Below the pieces are notes generated by a model that was not told where the DNA came from, made no database searches, and saw nothing but the letters and a program-made list of their open reading frames with translations. Made by a program: the position numbers and the translations under genes. A DNA stretch of 64,000 nucleotides from Plantibacter flavus. Lineage in GTDB: Bacteria > Actinomycetota > Actinomycetes > Actinomycetales > Microbacteriaceae. Shown here piece by piece: positions 8,121 to 17,220 of the stretch; position 1 is the stretch's first letter; the number at the start of each line of letters is the position of its first letter. Location of the stretch: NCBI RefSeq assembly GCF_002024505.1, contig NZ_CP019402.1, forward strand, positions 1,426,001 to 1,490,000. The letters run 5' to 3'.

Positions 8121-9140
8121 TCAGGCCAGGTGCACCGCTCCGAGCGCGAGCACCGCGATGAGGAGCCAGGAGACGAGCCCGACGACGAGCGCGCGCCACC
8201 CGGTGGTGACGAGTGTGCGGACGCGGATCGCGGCACCGAGCGCGAAGAGCGCCATCGCCAGCAGTGCGGTCTGCACGCCGTCGGCGAGGTCGAGGACGAG
8301 CTCGGGCACCGGGAGCAGGGTTCGGACGAGCACCGCGGCGATGAAGCCCGCCACGAAGAGCGGGACGATCGGCGGTCGGGCTGCGGTCGCGGTTCCGTCG
8401 GTGTCGACCTGCGCACCGGCGCCGGCCGACACCGCCAGGAGTCGGCGGCGTTCGATCGTCGCGGCGGCGGCGACCATGGGGGCGAGGAGTACGACGCGGG
8501 TGAGCTTGACGACGACGGCGATCGCGAGTGCGCTCGTGCCGGCGATCTGGGCGGTCGCGACGACCTGACCCACGTCGTGCACACTCGCCCCCACCCAGTG
8601 GCCGAACTGCTCGTCGCTGAGACCGAGGGGGCCGCGGAGTGCAGGGAGGACGAAGATCGCGAGGGTCCCGCAGAGCGTGACGAGCGCGACAGGCGTCGCC
8701 TGCTCCTCGTCCTTCGCCTTCACGACACCGCTCATCGCGCCGATCGCGGAGGCGCCGCAGATGGAGAAGCCCGTGGCGATGAGGAGCGGTTCGGGGCCCG
8801 CGAGCCCGAGCCTCCGGCCGAGCCAGAGGGTGACGAAGAAGGTGACGACGACGATCGCCACCGTGGTGGCGAGCGTGACCCACCCCAGGCCGGCGATGTC
8901 GACGAGGCTCAGCTTCAGCCCCAGCAGGACGACACCGATCCGCATGAACCGCTTCGCGCTCATCCCGAGTCCCGGCTTCAGGACGCCCGCCGCGAGCCGC
9001 TGGAACGGCGGCAGCTGGCCCACCACCATGCCGAGCAGGACGCTCGCGGTCAGGAGCGGGACGACCGGCAGGAGGGTGTGGAGGCCCAGGGCGGCGAGCG
9101 CCGCGGCACCGGCGGCGAGCACCCCGGGGAGCGCCTTCAT
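8121..9140 (-). CDS. YeiH/UPF0324 family putative sulfate (anion) exporter
   Basis: Polytopic membrane protein (339 aa, about ten hydrophobic helices) of the YeiH/PSE family. Family landmarks are LKLSLVDIAGLGW, the repeat-like ATGFSICGASAIGAMSGVVKAKDEE and VGASVHDVGQVVATAQIAG. The family is linked to export of sulfate or sulfonate-derived anions, but substrates are rarely proven. GGGAGG lies 6 nt before the ATG. It begins 13 nt after the protein mannosyltransferase stop, so the two are probably co-transcribed, although no functional link is evident. Confidence 0.88.
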   Translation of the reverse strand: MKALPGVLAAGAAALAALGLHTLLPVVPLLTASVLLGMVVGQLPPFQRLAAGVLKPGLGMSAKRFMRIGVVLLGLKLSLVDIAGLGWVTLATTVAIVVVTFFVTLWLGRRLGLAGPEPLLIATGFSICGASAIGAMSGVVKAKDEEQATPVALVTLCGTLAIFVLPALRGPLGLSDEQFGHWVGASVHDVGQVVATAQIAGTSALAIAVVVKLTRVVLLAPMVAAAATIERRRLLAVSAGAGAQVDTDGTATAARPPIVPLFVAGFIAAVLVRTLLPVPELVLDLADGVQTALLAMALFALGAAIRVRTLVTTGWRALVVGLVSWLLIAVLALGAVHLA

Positions 9141-9153
9141 CGTCGTCCTCCCG

Positions 9154-10743
9154 TCACACCCATGACGGCAACCAGGCGTGCAGGTGCCAGAACCAGTAGG
9201 GCACGGTGATCGCGGTCCAGAGCGGATACCAGAAGATGCTCAACAGCGTCGTGATGGTCACGAACACCCCGATGACGCCGACGCCGGCGAACCGTCGTTC
9301 CTCCGGGTCGTCGCGGGACCCGAGGATCTTCCCGATCGCGAAGACGAGGGCCAGGATGAGGTACGGCTCGAAGACGATCGTGTAGAACTGGAACACCGTC
9401 CGGTTCAGGTAGAGCAGCCAGGGCAGGTACCCTGCTGCGACTCCGAGGACGATGAGCCCGACCTGCCACTCGCGGTACCGGACGAGCCGGTAGACGCAGT
9501 ACCCGAGCGCGACGGCGGCGCCCCACCAGATGAGCGGGTTGCCGATCGAGGTGATCGCGGAGGAGCAGGCGTCCCACGCGCAGCCGTCGGTCCCGGTGGC
9601 GGGGGACTGGTAGTACATGCTCGTCGGCCGGATCATGAGCAGCCAGCCGAGCGGGTTCGCGGCGTAGGGGTGCGGGGTGCTGAGGCCGACGTGGAAGCTG
9701 TAGGCGCTCTGGTGGTAGTGGAGGAGGCTCTGGAACCAGTGGGGGACCCACGCGAAGGTGCCGGTCCACGCGTTCCCCACCGCGTCCGCCCATTGGCGGT
9801 CGTACCCGCCGGACGTCCTGATCCACCCGGTCCAGCTGGCGAGGTACACCACGGCGGCCACGGGGACGAGGGTCACGAAGGACACGGGGCCCTGTTTGAG
9901 GACCGCCGCGCTCGCCCACAGGCTGAGGCCCAGTCGGCGTCGGAGCAGGAGATCCGTGACGATCACGTACACGCCGAACGCGGCGAGGAAGTACAGTCCG
10001 TTCCATTTGACCGCGGTGGCCGCGCCGAACGCGACCCCTGCGGCGAGCAGCCACGGCCGCCACCAGAGGACGGGACCCCAGGCCGGATCGGCGCCCCTCG
10101 CCCGGGCTGACGCGACCTTCGCCGCCAGGCGTGACGCGTGCCACGACCGGTCCAACAGGATCGCGCCGAACCCCGCCAGCACGAAGAACATGACGAAGTT
10201 GTCGAGCAGCGAGACCCGGGCCATGACGATCGCGTGCCCGTCGATCGCGAACAGGAACCCGGCCAGGACGGCGAGGATCGAGGAAGTGAACAACCGCTTG
10301 GCGATGAGCGTGACGAGCAGGACCGCGAGCGTTCCGGCGATCACGGTGGAGATGCGCCACCCGGTGCTGTCGTCGATGCCGAACACGGCGATGCCGAGCG
10401 CGATCAGCCATTTGCCGAGCGGTGGGTGCACGACGTAGGAGGGGTTCGTGCTCGGGCTGCCCGCGTCGCCGTTCGCGAAGCCCTCGTCCGCCCCGTCCGG
10501 CCAGGTGCTCTCGTAGCCGTTCAGCCACAGCGACCACGAGTCCTTCACGTAGAAGGTCTCGTCGAAGACGAGCGAGTGCGGGTGACCGAGGTTCCAGAAC
10601 CGCAGCACGAACGCGAGGAGCGTCACGGCGGCCGGGCCGCCCCAGATCCAGAGCTTCCTGCGGCGTTCGGTGCGAAGCATCCGCTCCCACCATCGGTCGA
10701 GGCGGGATCCCGTCTCAGGGGCTTTCACGAGATCGACCGACAC
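9154..10743 (-). CDS. pmt: Protein O-mannosyltransferase (GT39)
   Basis: A 529-aa multi-spanning glycosyltransferase that uses polyprenyl-phosphate-mannose to mannosylate secreted proteins on the outer face of the membrane. The first external loop carries the catalytic acidic pair in HSLVFDETFYVKDSWSLW, and the C-terminal half has the typical run of helices ending in WYPLWTAITVPYWFWHLHAWLPSW. Length and topology match actinobacterial Pmt proteins. The GTG start lacks a clear ribosome binding site; TTAGAT 6 nt upstream may be a weak -10 for a leaderless message. It is divergent from rsmI across 41 bp. Possible clients in this window include the Ser/Thr/Pro-rich surface proteins. Confidence 0.92.
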   Translation of the reverse strand: MSVDLVKAPETGSRLDRWWERMLRTERRRKLWIWGGPAAVTLLAFVLRFWNLGHPHSLVFDETFYVKDSWSLWLNGYESTWPDGADEGFANGDAGSPSTNPSYVVHPPLGKWLIALGIAVFGIDDSTGWRISTVIAGTLAVLLVTLIAKRLFTSSILAVLAGFLFAIDGHAIVMARVSLLDNFVMFFVLAGFGAILLDRSWHASRLAAKVASARARGADPAWGPVLWWRPWLLAAGVAFGAATAVKWNGLYFLAAFGVYVIVTDLLLRRRLGLSLWASAAVLKQGPVSFVTLVPVAAVVYLASWTGWIRTSGGYDRQWADAVGNAWTGTFAWVPHWFQSLLHYHQSAYSFHVGLSTPHPYAANPLGWLLMIRPTSMYYQSPATGTDGCAWDACSSAITSIGNPLIWWGAAVALGYCVYRLVRYREWQVGLIVLGVAAGYLPWLLYLNRTVFQFYTIVFEPYLILALVFAIGKILGSRDDPEERRFAGVGVIGVFVTITTLLSIFWYPLWTAITVPYWFWHLHAWLPSWV

Positions 10744-10784
10744 CGTCTCATCTAACCACCCCGACCGGATGGGAGACTGGTCCG

Positions 10785-11642
10785 GTGATCATCCTCGGAG
10801 CGACCCCCATCGGCAACCTCGGCGATGCGTCGCCACGACTCCGGGAGGCGCTGGCCGCGGCTGAGGTCATCGTCGCCGAGGACACCAGGACGGCCATCCA
10901 CCTGCTGCGCGCCCTCGGTGTGGAATCGCGGCCGCGGCTCATCGCCATGCACGACCACAACGAGCGCGAACGTGCGGCCGAGATCGTCGAACTGGCCCGC
11001 GAGACCGACGTCCTCGTGCTCAGCGACGCCGGCATGCCGACCGTGTCCGACCCCGGCTTCCACCTCGTCGACGCGGCGGCGGCCGCAGACGTCCAGGTCA
11101 CCGCGATCCCCGGGCCGTCGGCGGTGGTGACGGCGCTCGCCGTGTCCGGTCTCGCGACGGACCGCTTCACCTTCGAGGGGTTCCTCCCGCGGAAGCCGGG
11201 CGACCGGCGCAGCAGCCTCCGAGCGCTCGCGACCGAGCCGCGCACGATGGTGTTCTTCGAGTCGCCCAACCGACTGGCCTCCTCCCTCGAGGACATCGCC
11301 TCCGTGCTCGGTGCCGATCGTCGCGTGGCGGTGTGCCGTGAGCTCACCAAGCTGTTCGAGGAGGTCAAGCGGGGGACGGCCGCTGAACTGGCCGAGTGGG
11401 CGTCCGGCGGTGTGAAGGGCGAGATCTGCATCGTCATCGCCGGTGCGGAGGCCGTCGAAGCCGATCCGGCCACCGCGCTCGAGCAGGTGCTCGCGCTCGT
11501 GGCCTCGGGCACGCGCCTGAAGGACGCTTCGAACGAGGTCGCCGAGGCCACCGGTCTCTCGAAGCGCGACCTGTACCAGGCGGCTCTCGCAGCCCGGCCC
11601 CCGAAGGCGTCGCCGGACGCGAGGGTGCGTCCCGCACCGTAA
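10785..11642 (+). CDS. rsmI: 16S rRNA C1402 2'-O-ribose methyltransferase
   Basis: A 285-aa SAM-dependent methyltransferase of the tetrapyrrole-methylase fold. It methylates the ribose of C1402 in the 16S rRNA P-site. The N-terminus VIILGATPIGNLGDASPRL and the VIVAEDTRTAIHLL motif identify RsmI, with VLVLSDAGMPTVSDPG and FEGFLPRKPGDRRSSL following. The GTG start is preceded by GGGAG at 10 nt. The C-terminal tail (ASNEVAEATGLSKRDLYQ) is the small helical domain usual in this family. Confidence 0.93.
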   Translation: MIILGATPIGNLGDASPRLREALAAAEVIVAEDTRTAIHLLRALGVESRPRLIAMHDHNERERAAEIVELARETDVLVLSDAGMPTVSDPGFHLVDAAAAADVQVTAIPGPSAVVTALAVSGLATDRFTFEGFLPRKPGDRRSSLRALATEPRTMVFFESPNRLASSLEDIASVLGADRRVAVCRELTKLFEEVKRGTAAELAEWASGGVKGEICIVIAGAEAVEADPATALEQVLALVASGTRLKDASNEVAEATGLSKRDLYQAALAARPPKASPDARVRPAP

Positions 11643-11670
11643 CAGGCACGGTGGCGGCGCCCGCTCGTCC

Positions 11671-11676
11671 TAGGAT
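11671..11676 (+). promoter_or_regulatory. -10 box (TAGGAT) of metG
   Basis: TAGGAT ends 7 nt before the metG ATG, which has no ribosome binding site; a leaderless transcript is likely. Confidence 0.6.
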
Positions 11677-11683
11677 TGACCCC

Positions 11684-13264
11684 ATGGCCGACGGCACCTC
11701 GTTCTACATCACCACGCCCATCTTCTACGTCAACGACGCCCCGCACATCGGGCACGCCTACACGGAGGTGGCCGCGGACGTCCTCGCGCGCTGGCACCGT
11801 CAGGCCGGCGACCGCACCTGGTTCCTGACCGGGACCGACGAGCACGGCCAGAAGATCCTGCGCACGGCGACCGCGAACGGCGTGACGCCGAAGGAGTGGG
11901 CCGACAAGCTCGTCAGCGAGTCCTGGTATCCGCTGCTCGACACGATCGACATCTCGAATGACGACTTCATCCGCACGACGGACGTGCGGCACGAGCAGAA
12001 CGTCCAGCTCTTCCTCCAGCGTCTGTACGACGCCGGCTTCATCTACACCGGTGAGTTCGAGGGGTACTACTGCGTCGGCTGTGAGGAGTACAAGCAGGAG
12101 AGCGACCTCGTGCAGGGCACCGGCGAGTACGTCGGGCAGCTCGTGTGCGCGATCCACTCGAAGCCGGTCGAACTGCTCCAGGAGAGCAACTACTTCTTCC
12201 GCATGAGCGACTTCGCCGAGCGCCTGCTGGCCCTCTACGAGGAGCGACCGGAGTTCGTGCAGCCGGAGTCGGCGCGCAACGAGGTCATCCAGTTCGTGCG
12301 CCAGGGGCTCAAGGACCTGTCCATCTCCCGCTCGACCTTCGACTGGGGCATCAAGGTCCCGTGGGACGAGAGCCACGTCGTCTACGTGTGGTTCGACGCC
12401 CTGCTCAACTACATCACCGCCGCCGGGTACGGCTCCGACGAGGAGGCGTTCGCCGAGCGCTGGCCCGCCACGCAGATCGTCGGCAAGGACATCCTGCGGT
12501 TCCACGCGGTCATCTGGCCGGCCATGCTCATGGCCGCCGGGCTCGAGGTGCCGAAGCGGGTCTTCGGTCACGGCTGGCTGCTCGTCGGCGGCGAGAAGAT
12601 GTCGAAGTCGAAGCTCACCGGTATCGCACCGAGTGAGATCACCGACACCTTCGGCTCCGACGCGTTCCGCTACTACTTCATGCGCGCCATCGCCTTCGGG
12701 CAGGACGGTTCGTTCAGCTGGGAGGACCTCTCCGCGCGGTACCAGGCGGAGCTCGCGAACGGCTTCGGCAACCTCGCGTCGCGCGTGCTCGCCATGGTGA
12801 CGCGGTACTTCGACGGCGTCGTGCCGGCGAGTGGCCCTGCCGAACCGGCCGACGTGGCCATTCAGGAGACGGTCGCCCGGGCTGCTGCGGACGCCGACGC
12901 CGCGATCGAGCGCCTCGCCATCCAGGACGCGCTCGCTGCCATCTGGCGGATCGTCGACGAGCTGAACGGCTACATCACCGAGCAGGAGCCGTGGGCGCTC
13001 GCGAAGGACGAGGCCAAGCGGGAGCGGCTCGGCACCGTGCTCGCCACGGCGGTCGAGGGCCTGCGCGCCCTGTCGGTCCTGCTCCACCCCTTCGTCCCGA
13101 AGGCGACCACCAAGCTGTGGTCCGCCCTCGGCGCCGAAGCCGCCCTCGGCGAGCTCGGGGCACAGCGCATCGGCGATGTCGGCACCTGGGGGCAGCTGCC
13201 CGCGGGCACCTCGGTGGCAGGGCTCGAGCCCCTGTTCCCGCGGATCGAGGCCGTCGCCGAATGA
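11684..13264 (+). CDS. metG: Methionyl-tRNA synthetase
   Basis: Class I aminoacyl-tRNA synthetase (526 aa) charging tRNA-Met. The HIGH signature occurs literally in APHIGHAYTEV near residue 25, and the KMSKS loop in GGEKMSKSKLTG near residue 307. A zinc-knuckle remnant (YYCVGCEEY and LVCAIHSKP) lies in the connective domain. The C-terminal EMAPII-like tRNA-binding domain of longer homologues is absent, as in many actinobacteria. The stop overlaps the tatD start by 4 nt. Confidence 0.96.
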   Translation: MADGTSFYITTPIFYVNDAPHIGHAYTEVAADVLARWHRQAGDRTWFLTGTDEHGQKILRTATANGVTPKEWADKLVSESWYPLLDTIDISNDDFIRTTDVRHEQNVQLFLQRLYDAGFIYTGEFEGYYCVGCEEYKQESDLVQGTGEYVGQLVCAIHSKPVELLQESNYFFRMSDFAERLLALYEERPEFVQPESARNEVIQFVRQGLKDLSISRSTFDWGIKVPWDESHVVYVWFDALLNYITAAGYGSDEEAFAERWPATQIVGKDILRFHAVIWPAMLMAAGLEVPKRVFGHGWLLVGGEKMSKSKLTGIAPSEITDTFGSDAFRYYFMRAIAFGQDGSFSWEDLSARYQAELANGFGNLASRVLAMVTRYFDGVVPASGPAEPADVAIQETVARAAADADAAIERLAIQDALAAIWRIVDELNGYITEQEPWALAKDEAKRERLGTVLATAVEGLRALSVLLHPFVPKATTKLWSALGAEAALGELGAQRIGDVGTWGQLPAGTSVAGLEPLFPRIEAVAE

Positions 13265-14166
13265 GCGGGGGCGTCGCGCCGGATCCGGCCGCCACACCGC
13301 ACCTGCGGCAGCGCGAAGCGGGGGAGCGGAAGCAGCTGAGCTACCCCGAGGCACCTGCGGCGCTGCCGGTCGCGGTCTACGACAACCACACGCACCTCGA
13401 GCACGCCGACGGCGACGCCCCGCTGACCCCGTCGGAGCACTTGGACCGCGCGGGCTCCGTCGGGGTCCGAGGCATCGTGCAGGTCGGCACCGACGTCGAG
13501 ACCTCCCGTTGGTCGGCTGCGATCGCCGCTCGTGACCCCCGTGTGCTCGCGGCGGTCGCGATCCATCCCAACGACGCGCCGGACCTCGACCGCGCGGGCA
13601 CCCTGGACGAGGCGCTGGCCGAGATCGACCGTCTGGCGGCGGAGCCTCGCGTCCGCGCCGTCGGCGAGACCGGCCTCGACTTCTTCCGCACCGAGGAGGA
13701 CGGCCGAGCGGCGCAGTTCGCGTCGTTCGAAGCGCACATCGCCATCGCGAAGCGCCACGGTGTCGCGCTGCAGATCCACGATCGCGACGCCCACGACGAG
13801 GTCGTCGAGACGCTCCTGCGGGTGGGCGCCCCGGAACGCACCGTCTTCCACTGTTTCTCGGGCGGCCCGGAGCTCGCCCAGCTGTGCGCCGAGCACGGCT
13901 GGTACGCCTCCTTCGCCGGGACGGTGACGTTCAAGAACGCCGCACCGCTGCGTGAGGCGCTCGCGATCATGCCCCGCGAGTTGATCATGGTCGAGACCGA
14001 CGCGCCCTACCTCACGCCCGCCCCGTTCCGCGGTCGGCCGAACGCGCCGTACCTCCTCCCGTACACGGTGCGCGGCATGGCCGAGCACCTGGGTGAGGAC
14101 GTCGCAGCGTTCGCGACGCAGCTCGCGACGAACACCGAGCGCGTCTACGGCTCCTGGGCCGACTGA
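13261..14166 (+). CDS. tatD: TatD family metal-dependent hydrolase
   Basis: A 301-aa amidohydrolase-fold enzyme of the TatD DNase family. Metal ligands are visible in YDNHTHLEH (HxH), AVGETGLDFF, LQIHDRDAHDE, VFHCFSGG and MVETDAPYL, in the normal order. Family members are 3'-5' exonucleases with roles in DNA repair or quality control. An unusual 35-residue N-terminal extension rich in Pro, Ala and charged residues precedes the catalytic domain. It overlaps metG by 4 nt, in the metG-tatD-rsmA order conserved in actinobacteria. Confidence 0.93.
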   Translation: MSGGVAPDPAATPHLRQREAGERKQLSYPEAPAALPVAVYDNHTHLEHADGDAPLTPSEHLDRAGSVGVRGIVQVGTDVETSRWSAAIAARDPRVLAAVAIHPNDAPDLDRAGTLDEALAEIDRLAAEPRVRAVGETGLDFFRTEEDGRAAQFASFEAHIAIAKRHGVALQIHDRDAHDEVVETLLRVGAPERTVFHCFSGGPELAQLCAEHGWYASFAGTVTFKNAAPLREALAIMPRELIMVETDAPYLTPAPFRGRPNAPYLLPYTVRGMAEHLGEDVAAFATQLATNTERVYGSWAD

Positions 14167-14229
14167 GCGACTGAGCCCGTCGCCGAGCCGCGCGCCCGTC
14201 GCCCGACGAGGACCGGCTCCCCGATCAGG

Positions 14230-14235
14230 GATACT
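14230..14235 (+). promoter_or_regulatory. -10 box (GATACT) of rsmA
   Basis: GATACT ends 6 nt before the rsmA ATG. The GGAGGG between them abuts the ATG and is too close to act as a ribosome binding site. Confidence 0.5.
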
Positions 14236-14241
14236 GGAGGG

Positions 14242-15093
14242 ATGACCGCCTCCGTCGCCCTGCTCGGCCCCGCCGAGATCCGAGATCTCGCCACCCTGCT
14301 GGACGTGACGCCGACGAAGAAGCTCGGTCAGAACTTCGTCATCGACGCGAACACCGTCCGCAAGATCGTGTCGGTCGCGCACGTCGCTCCGGGCGACGTC
14401 GTCGTCGAGATCGGCCCCGGCCTCGGCTCGTTGACCCTCGGCCTGCTCGAGGCCGACGCGAGCGTCGTCGCCGTCGAGATCGACGGTCGGCTCGCCAAGC
14501 AGCTGCCGCTCACCGTGGGGGAGATGGCACCGGGCATGATCGACCGGTTGTCGGTCGTCCACGAGGACGCGATGCGCATCGAGGAACTCCCCGCGCAGCC
14601 CAACCGACTCGTCGCCAACCTGCCGTACAACATCTCCGTTCCCGTCCTCCTGCACTTCCTGGAGCACTTCACCTCGCTGACGGCCGGTGTCGTCATGGTG
14701 CAGGCCGAGGTCGGCTACCGACTCGCCGCGGTCCCCGGCAGCAAGGTCTACGGCGCCCCGAGCGCGAAGGCCGCCTGGTACGGCGCGTGGCGCATCGCCG
14801 GCCAGGTGAGCCGCCAGGTGTTCTGGCCCATCCCGAACGTCGACTCCGTGCTCGTCGGATTCGAGCGACGCAGCGACGTCATCGGCACCGAGGAGGAGCG
14901 TGTCAAGACCTTCGCGCTCATCGACGCGGCGTTCCAGCAGCGTCGCAAGATGCTCCGGCAGGCACTCGGGAGCGTCCTCGGCAGCTCCCAGGCCGCGACG
15001 GAGCAGATGGAGGCCGCCGGGGTGAAGCCGACGGCGCGCGGCGAGGAGCTCACGGTCCACGACTTCCTGTCGATCGTGCGTGCGGGACGATAA
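14242..15093 (+). CDS. rsmA: 16S rRNA (A1518/A1519) N6-dimethyltransferase
   Basis: A 283-aa KsgA/RsmA methyltransferase that dimethylates two adenines at the 3' end of 16S rRNA during small-subunit assembly. KKLGQNFVID is the N-terminal family signature, VVEIGPGLGSLTLGLLE is the SAM-binding motif I, and NLPYNISVPVLL is the catalytic motif IV (NLPY). The C-terminal helical domain follows from about residue 200. It sits between tatD and ispE, as in related genomes, and ends 9 nt before an aldo-keto reductase gene that seems to have its own promoter. Confidence 0.95.
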   Translation: MTASVALLGPAEIRDLATLLDVTPTKKLGQNFVIDANTVRKIVSVAHVAPGDVVVEIGPGLGSLTLGLLEADASVVAVEIDGRLAKQLPLTVGEMAPGMIDRLSVVHEDAMRIEELPAQPNRLVANLPYNISVPVLLHFLEHFTSLTAGVVMVQAEVGYRLAAVPGSKVYGAPSAKAAWYGAWRIAGQVSRQVFWPIPNVDSVLVGFERRSDVIGTEEERVKTFALIDAAFQQRRKMLRQALGSVLGSSQAATEQMEAAGVKPTARGEELTVHDFLSIVRAGR

Positions 15094-15096
15094 CGT
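15091..15096 (+). promoter_or_regulatory. -10 box (TAACGT) of the aldo-keto reductase gene
   Basis: TAACGT includes the rsmA stop codon and ends 6 nt before the next ATG, so the downstream gene can be transcribed without a leader. Confidence 0.55.
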
Positions 15097-15102
15097 TGGC
15101 GC

Positions 15103-16170
15103 ATGACCGCTGATGCTCGATTCCCGCTGAACGTCCCCGACATCCACCGCCCGTACGCTGCGGCGGACGACCGCTACGCGCGGAACGACTACCGCCAGGT
15201 CGGCACCTCGGGCCTCTTTCTCCCGCCGATCTCGCTCGGCCTCTGGTACAACTTCGGCGACAACCGGCCGTTCGACGGGCAGCGCGCGCTGCTGCGCCAC
15301 GCGTTCGACCACGGCATCACCCACTTCGACCTCGCGAACAACTACGGCCCGCCCTATGGTTCCGCCGAGACGAACTTCGGTCGCATGATGCGCGAGGACT
15401 TCGGTCCGTACCGCAACGAGCTCATCATCTCCTCGAAGGCCGGCTACGACTTCTGGCCAGGCCCGTACGGCAACTTCGGTTCGAAGAAGTACCTGACCGC
15501 GAGCCTCGACGAATCGCTCGAGCGGATGGGTCTCGACTACGTCGACATCTTCTACTCGCACCGGGTCGACGAGGTCACGCCCATCGAGGAGACCGTGGGC
15601 GCGCTCGACGCGATCGTGCGCTCCGGCAAGGCCCTGTACGTCGGCATCTCCTCGTACTCGGCCGAGCGGACCGCCGCCGCGCACGCCGTCGCTCGCGAGC
15701 TCGGCACGCCGCTCGTGATCCACCAGCCGTCGTACTCGATCCTCAACCGCTGGGTCGAGGACGGCCTCACCGAGGTGCTGACCGAGACCGGCCTCGGCGC
15801 GATCGCCTTCGTGCCGCTCGCGCAGGGCCTGCTCACCGACAAGTACCTCGGCGACGGCCCGGCCGAACGCGCGACGAACCGTCCCTCCCTGCCCGACCGC
15901 CAGGTGAGCGAGGAGATGGCGACCCGCCTCCGGTCCCTCAACGACATCGCCGTGGAGCGTGGGCAGACCCTCGCGCAGATGTCGCTCGCCTGGGTCCTCA
16001 ACAACCCCGCGATCACCTCCGCCCTCATCGGCGCCTCCCGCCCCGAGCAGCTCGACGAGAACCTGGCGGCGCTCGACGGCCCCGCGTTCACGACCGAGGA
16101 GCTCGAGGAGATCGACCGACTCGCGGAGGGCGCCGACGTCAACATCTGGGCGGACTCCTCCGACAAGTGA
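15103..16170 (+). CDS. Aldo-keto reductase (YghZ/voltage-channel beta-subunit-like)
   Basis: A 355-aa NADPH-dependent TIM-barrel oxidoreductase. The catalytic Asp and Tyr appear in THFDLANNYGPPYGSAE and the catalytic Lys in LIISSKAGYDFW; the C-terminal NADP-binding segment is SALIGASRPEQLDENLAAL. The N-terminus RQVGTSGLFLPPISLGLWYNFGD and the overall length match the E. coli YghZ subfamily, which reduces L-glyceraldehyde 3-phosphate and methylglyoxal. The exact substrate is an inference. Its position between rsmA and ispE interrupts the usual order and may be an insertion. Confidence 0.88.
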   Translation: MTADARFPLNVPDIHRPYAAADDRYARNDYRQVGTSGLFLPPISLGLWYNFGDNRPFDGQRALLRHAFDHGITHFDLANNYGPPYGSAETNFGRMMREDFGPYRNELIISSKAGYDFWPGPYGNFGSKKYLTASLDESLERMGLDYVDIFYSHRVDEVTPIEETVGALDAIVRSGKALYVGISSYSAERTAAAHAVARELGTPLVIHQPSYSILNRWVEDGLTEVLTETGLGAIAFVPLAQGLLTDKYLGDGPAERATNRPSLPDRQVSEEMATRLRSLNDIAVERGQTLAQMSLAWVLNNPAITSALIGASRPEQLDENLAALDGPAFTTEELEEIDRLAEGADVNIWADSSDK

Positions 16171-16198
16171 CGCGGTCTGAGGCGCCTGCTCGATCGAC

Positions 16199-16204
16199 TA
16201 ACTT
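16199..16204 (+). promoter_or_regulatory. -10 box (TAACTT) of ispE
   Basis: TAACTT ends 6 nt before the ispE ATG, giving a probable leaderless transcript. Confidence 0.55.
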
Positions 16205-16210
16205 GGAACA

Positions 16211-17149
16211 ATGACCACCGAGGCCATCCTCAAGCACGTCCACGTGCGAGCACCGGGGAAGATCAACGTCTTCCTCAAAGTCGGCGAAGTGATGGACGAC
16301 GGCTACCACGACGTCGCGACCGCGTACCAGGCGATCTCCTTGTACGAGGACGTGCACGCGTACCCGGCCGACGACTTCAGCGTGTCGTTCTCCGGCTCGG
16401 TGGACGTGTCGGGTGTGCCGACCGACACGAGCAACCTCGCCATCCGCGCCGCGAAGGCCCTCGCGCGCCGGACGGGGTACCGCGGCGGTGTCCGGCTCGA
16501 GATCGAGAAGCACGTCCCGGTCGCCGGCGGGATGGGCGGCGGCTCAGCCGACGCGGCGGCCACGCTGCTCGCCTGTGACGCCCTCTGGGGGACCGAACGC
16601 AGCCGCGACGACCTCCTGGCGCTGGCGGCGCGCCTCGGCGCGGACGTTCCCTTCGCGCTGCTCGGCGGCACCGCGGTCGGCACCGGCCGCGGCGACCAAC
16701 TGAGCAGTGCGTTGGCCAAGGGGCAGTTCGAGTGGGTGCTCGCCCTCGCCGACTTCGGGATGTCGACCCCGCAGGTCTACCAGGAGCTCGACGCCCACCG
16801 GGCACGGCACATCCTCGACATCTCGCCGTCCGGTCGTCAGCCGACGGTCGACGCCGCGGTGCTCCAGGCATTGCGGGCGGGCGACGCCCACCTCCTCGGC
16901 GAGGTCCTCTACAACGACCTGCAGGCCGCCGCGCTGCAGCTGCGCCCGGTGCTGGGCGAGGTGCTCGAGTTCGGCGACTCCCAGGGCGCCCTCGGCAGCC
17001 TCGTCTCCGGCTCCGGGCCGACGATCGCCTTCCTGGCGGCCGACACCGACGACGCCGTCGAACTGCAGGTGACGCTCGCCTCGTCCGGGCTGAAGGTCAT
17101 CCGAGCCCACGGGCCGGTCCACGGCGCCCGCATCGTCTCGCAGAGCTGA
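16211..17149 (+). CDS. ispE: 4-diphosphocytidyl-2-C-methyl-D-erythritol kinase
   Basis: GHMP-family kinase (312 aa) for the fourth step of the MEP isoprenoid pathway. [23 protein letters not shown] is the N-terminal signature containing the substrate-binding Lys, [19 protein letters not shown] is the ATP-binding glycine-rich loop and [13 protein letters not shown] is the third GHMP motif. Length is normal. Isoprenoid supply feeds the polyprenol carriers used by Pmt and the menaquinone that NDH-2 would reduce. The gene ends at a strong bidirectional terminator. Confidence 0.95.
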   Translation: MTTEAILKHVHVRAPGKINVFLKVGEVMDDGYHDVATAYQAISLYEDVHAYPADDFSVSFSGSVDVSGVPTDTSNLAIRAAKALARRTGYRGGVRLEIEKHVPVAGGMGGGSADAAATLLACDALWGTERSRDDLLALAARLGADVPFALLGGTAVGTGRGDQLSSALAKGQFEWVLALADFGMSTPQVYQELDAHRARHILDISPSGRQPTVDAAVLQALRAGDAHLLGEVLYNDLQAAALQLRPVLGEVLEFGDSQGALGSLVSGSGPTIAFLAADTDDAVELQVTLASSGLKVIRAHGPVHGARIVSQS

Positions 17150-17174
17150 GACACGGCCCGCACGAACGAAGCAA

Positions 17175-17198
17175 CCCCGGTCGGAGATCCGACCGGGG
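17175..17198. terminator. Bidirectional hairpin terminator between ispE and the diiron protein gene
   Basis: CCCCGGTCGG-AGAT-CCGACCGGGG is a perfect 10-bp stem with a 4-nt loop, placed between two convergent genes. No U-tract follows, as is common in high-GC actinobacteria. Confidence 0.85.
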
Positions 17199-17220
17199 CT
17201 GCTGTCCGAGGTGGTGCGGT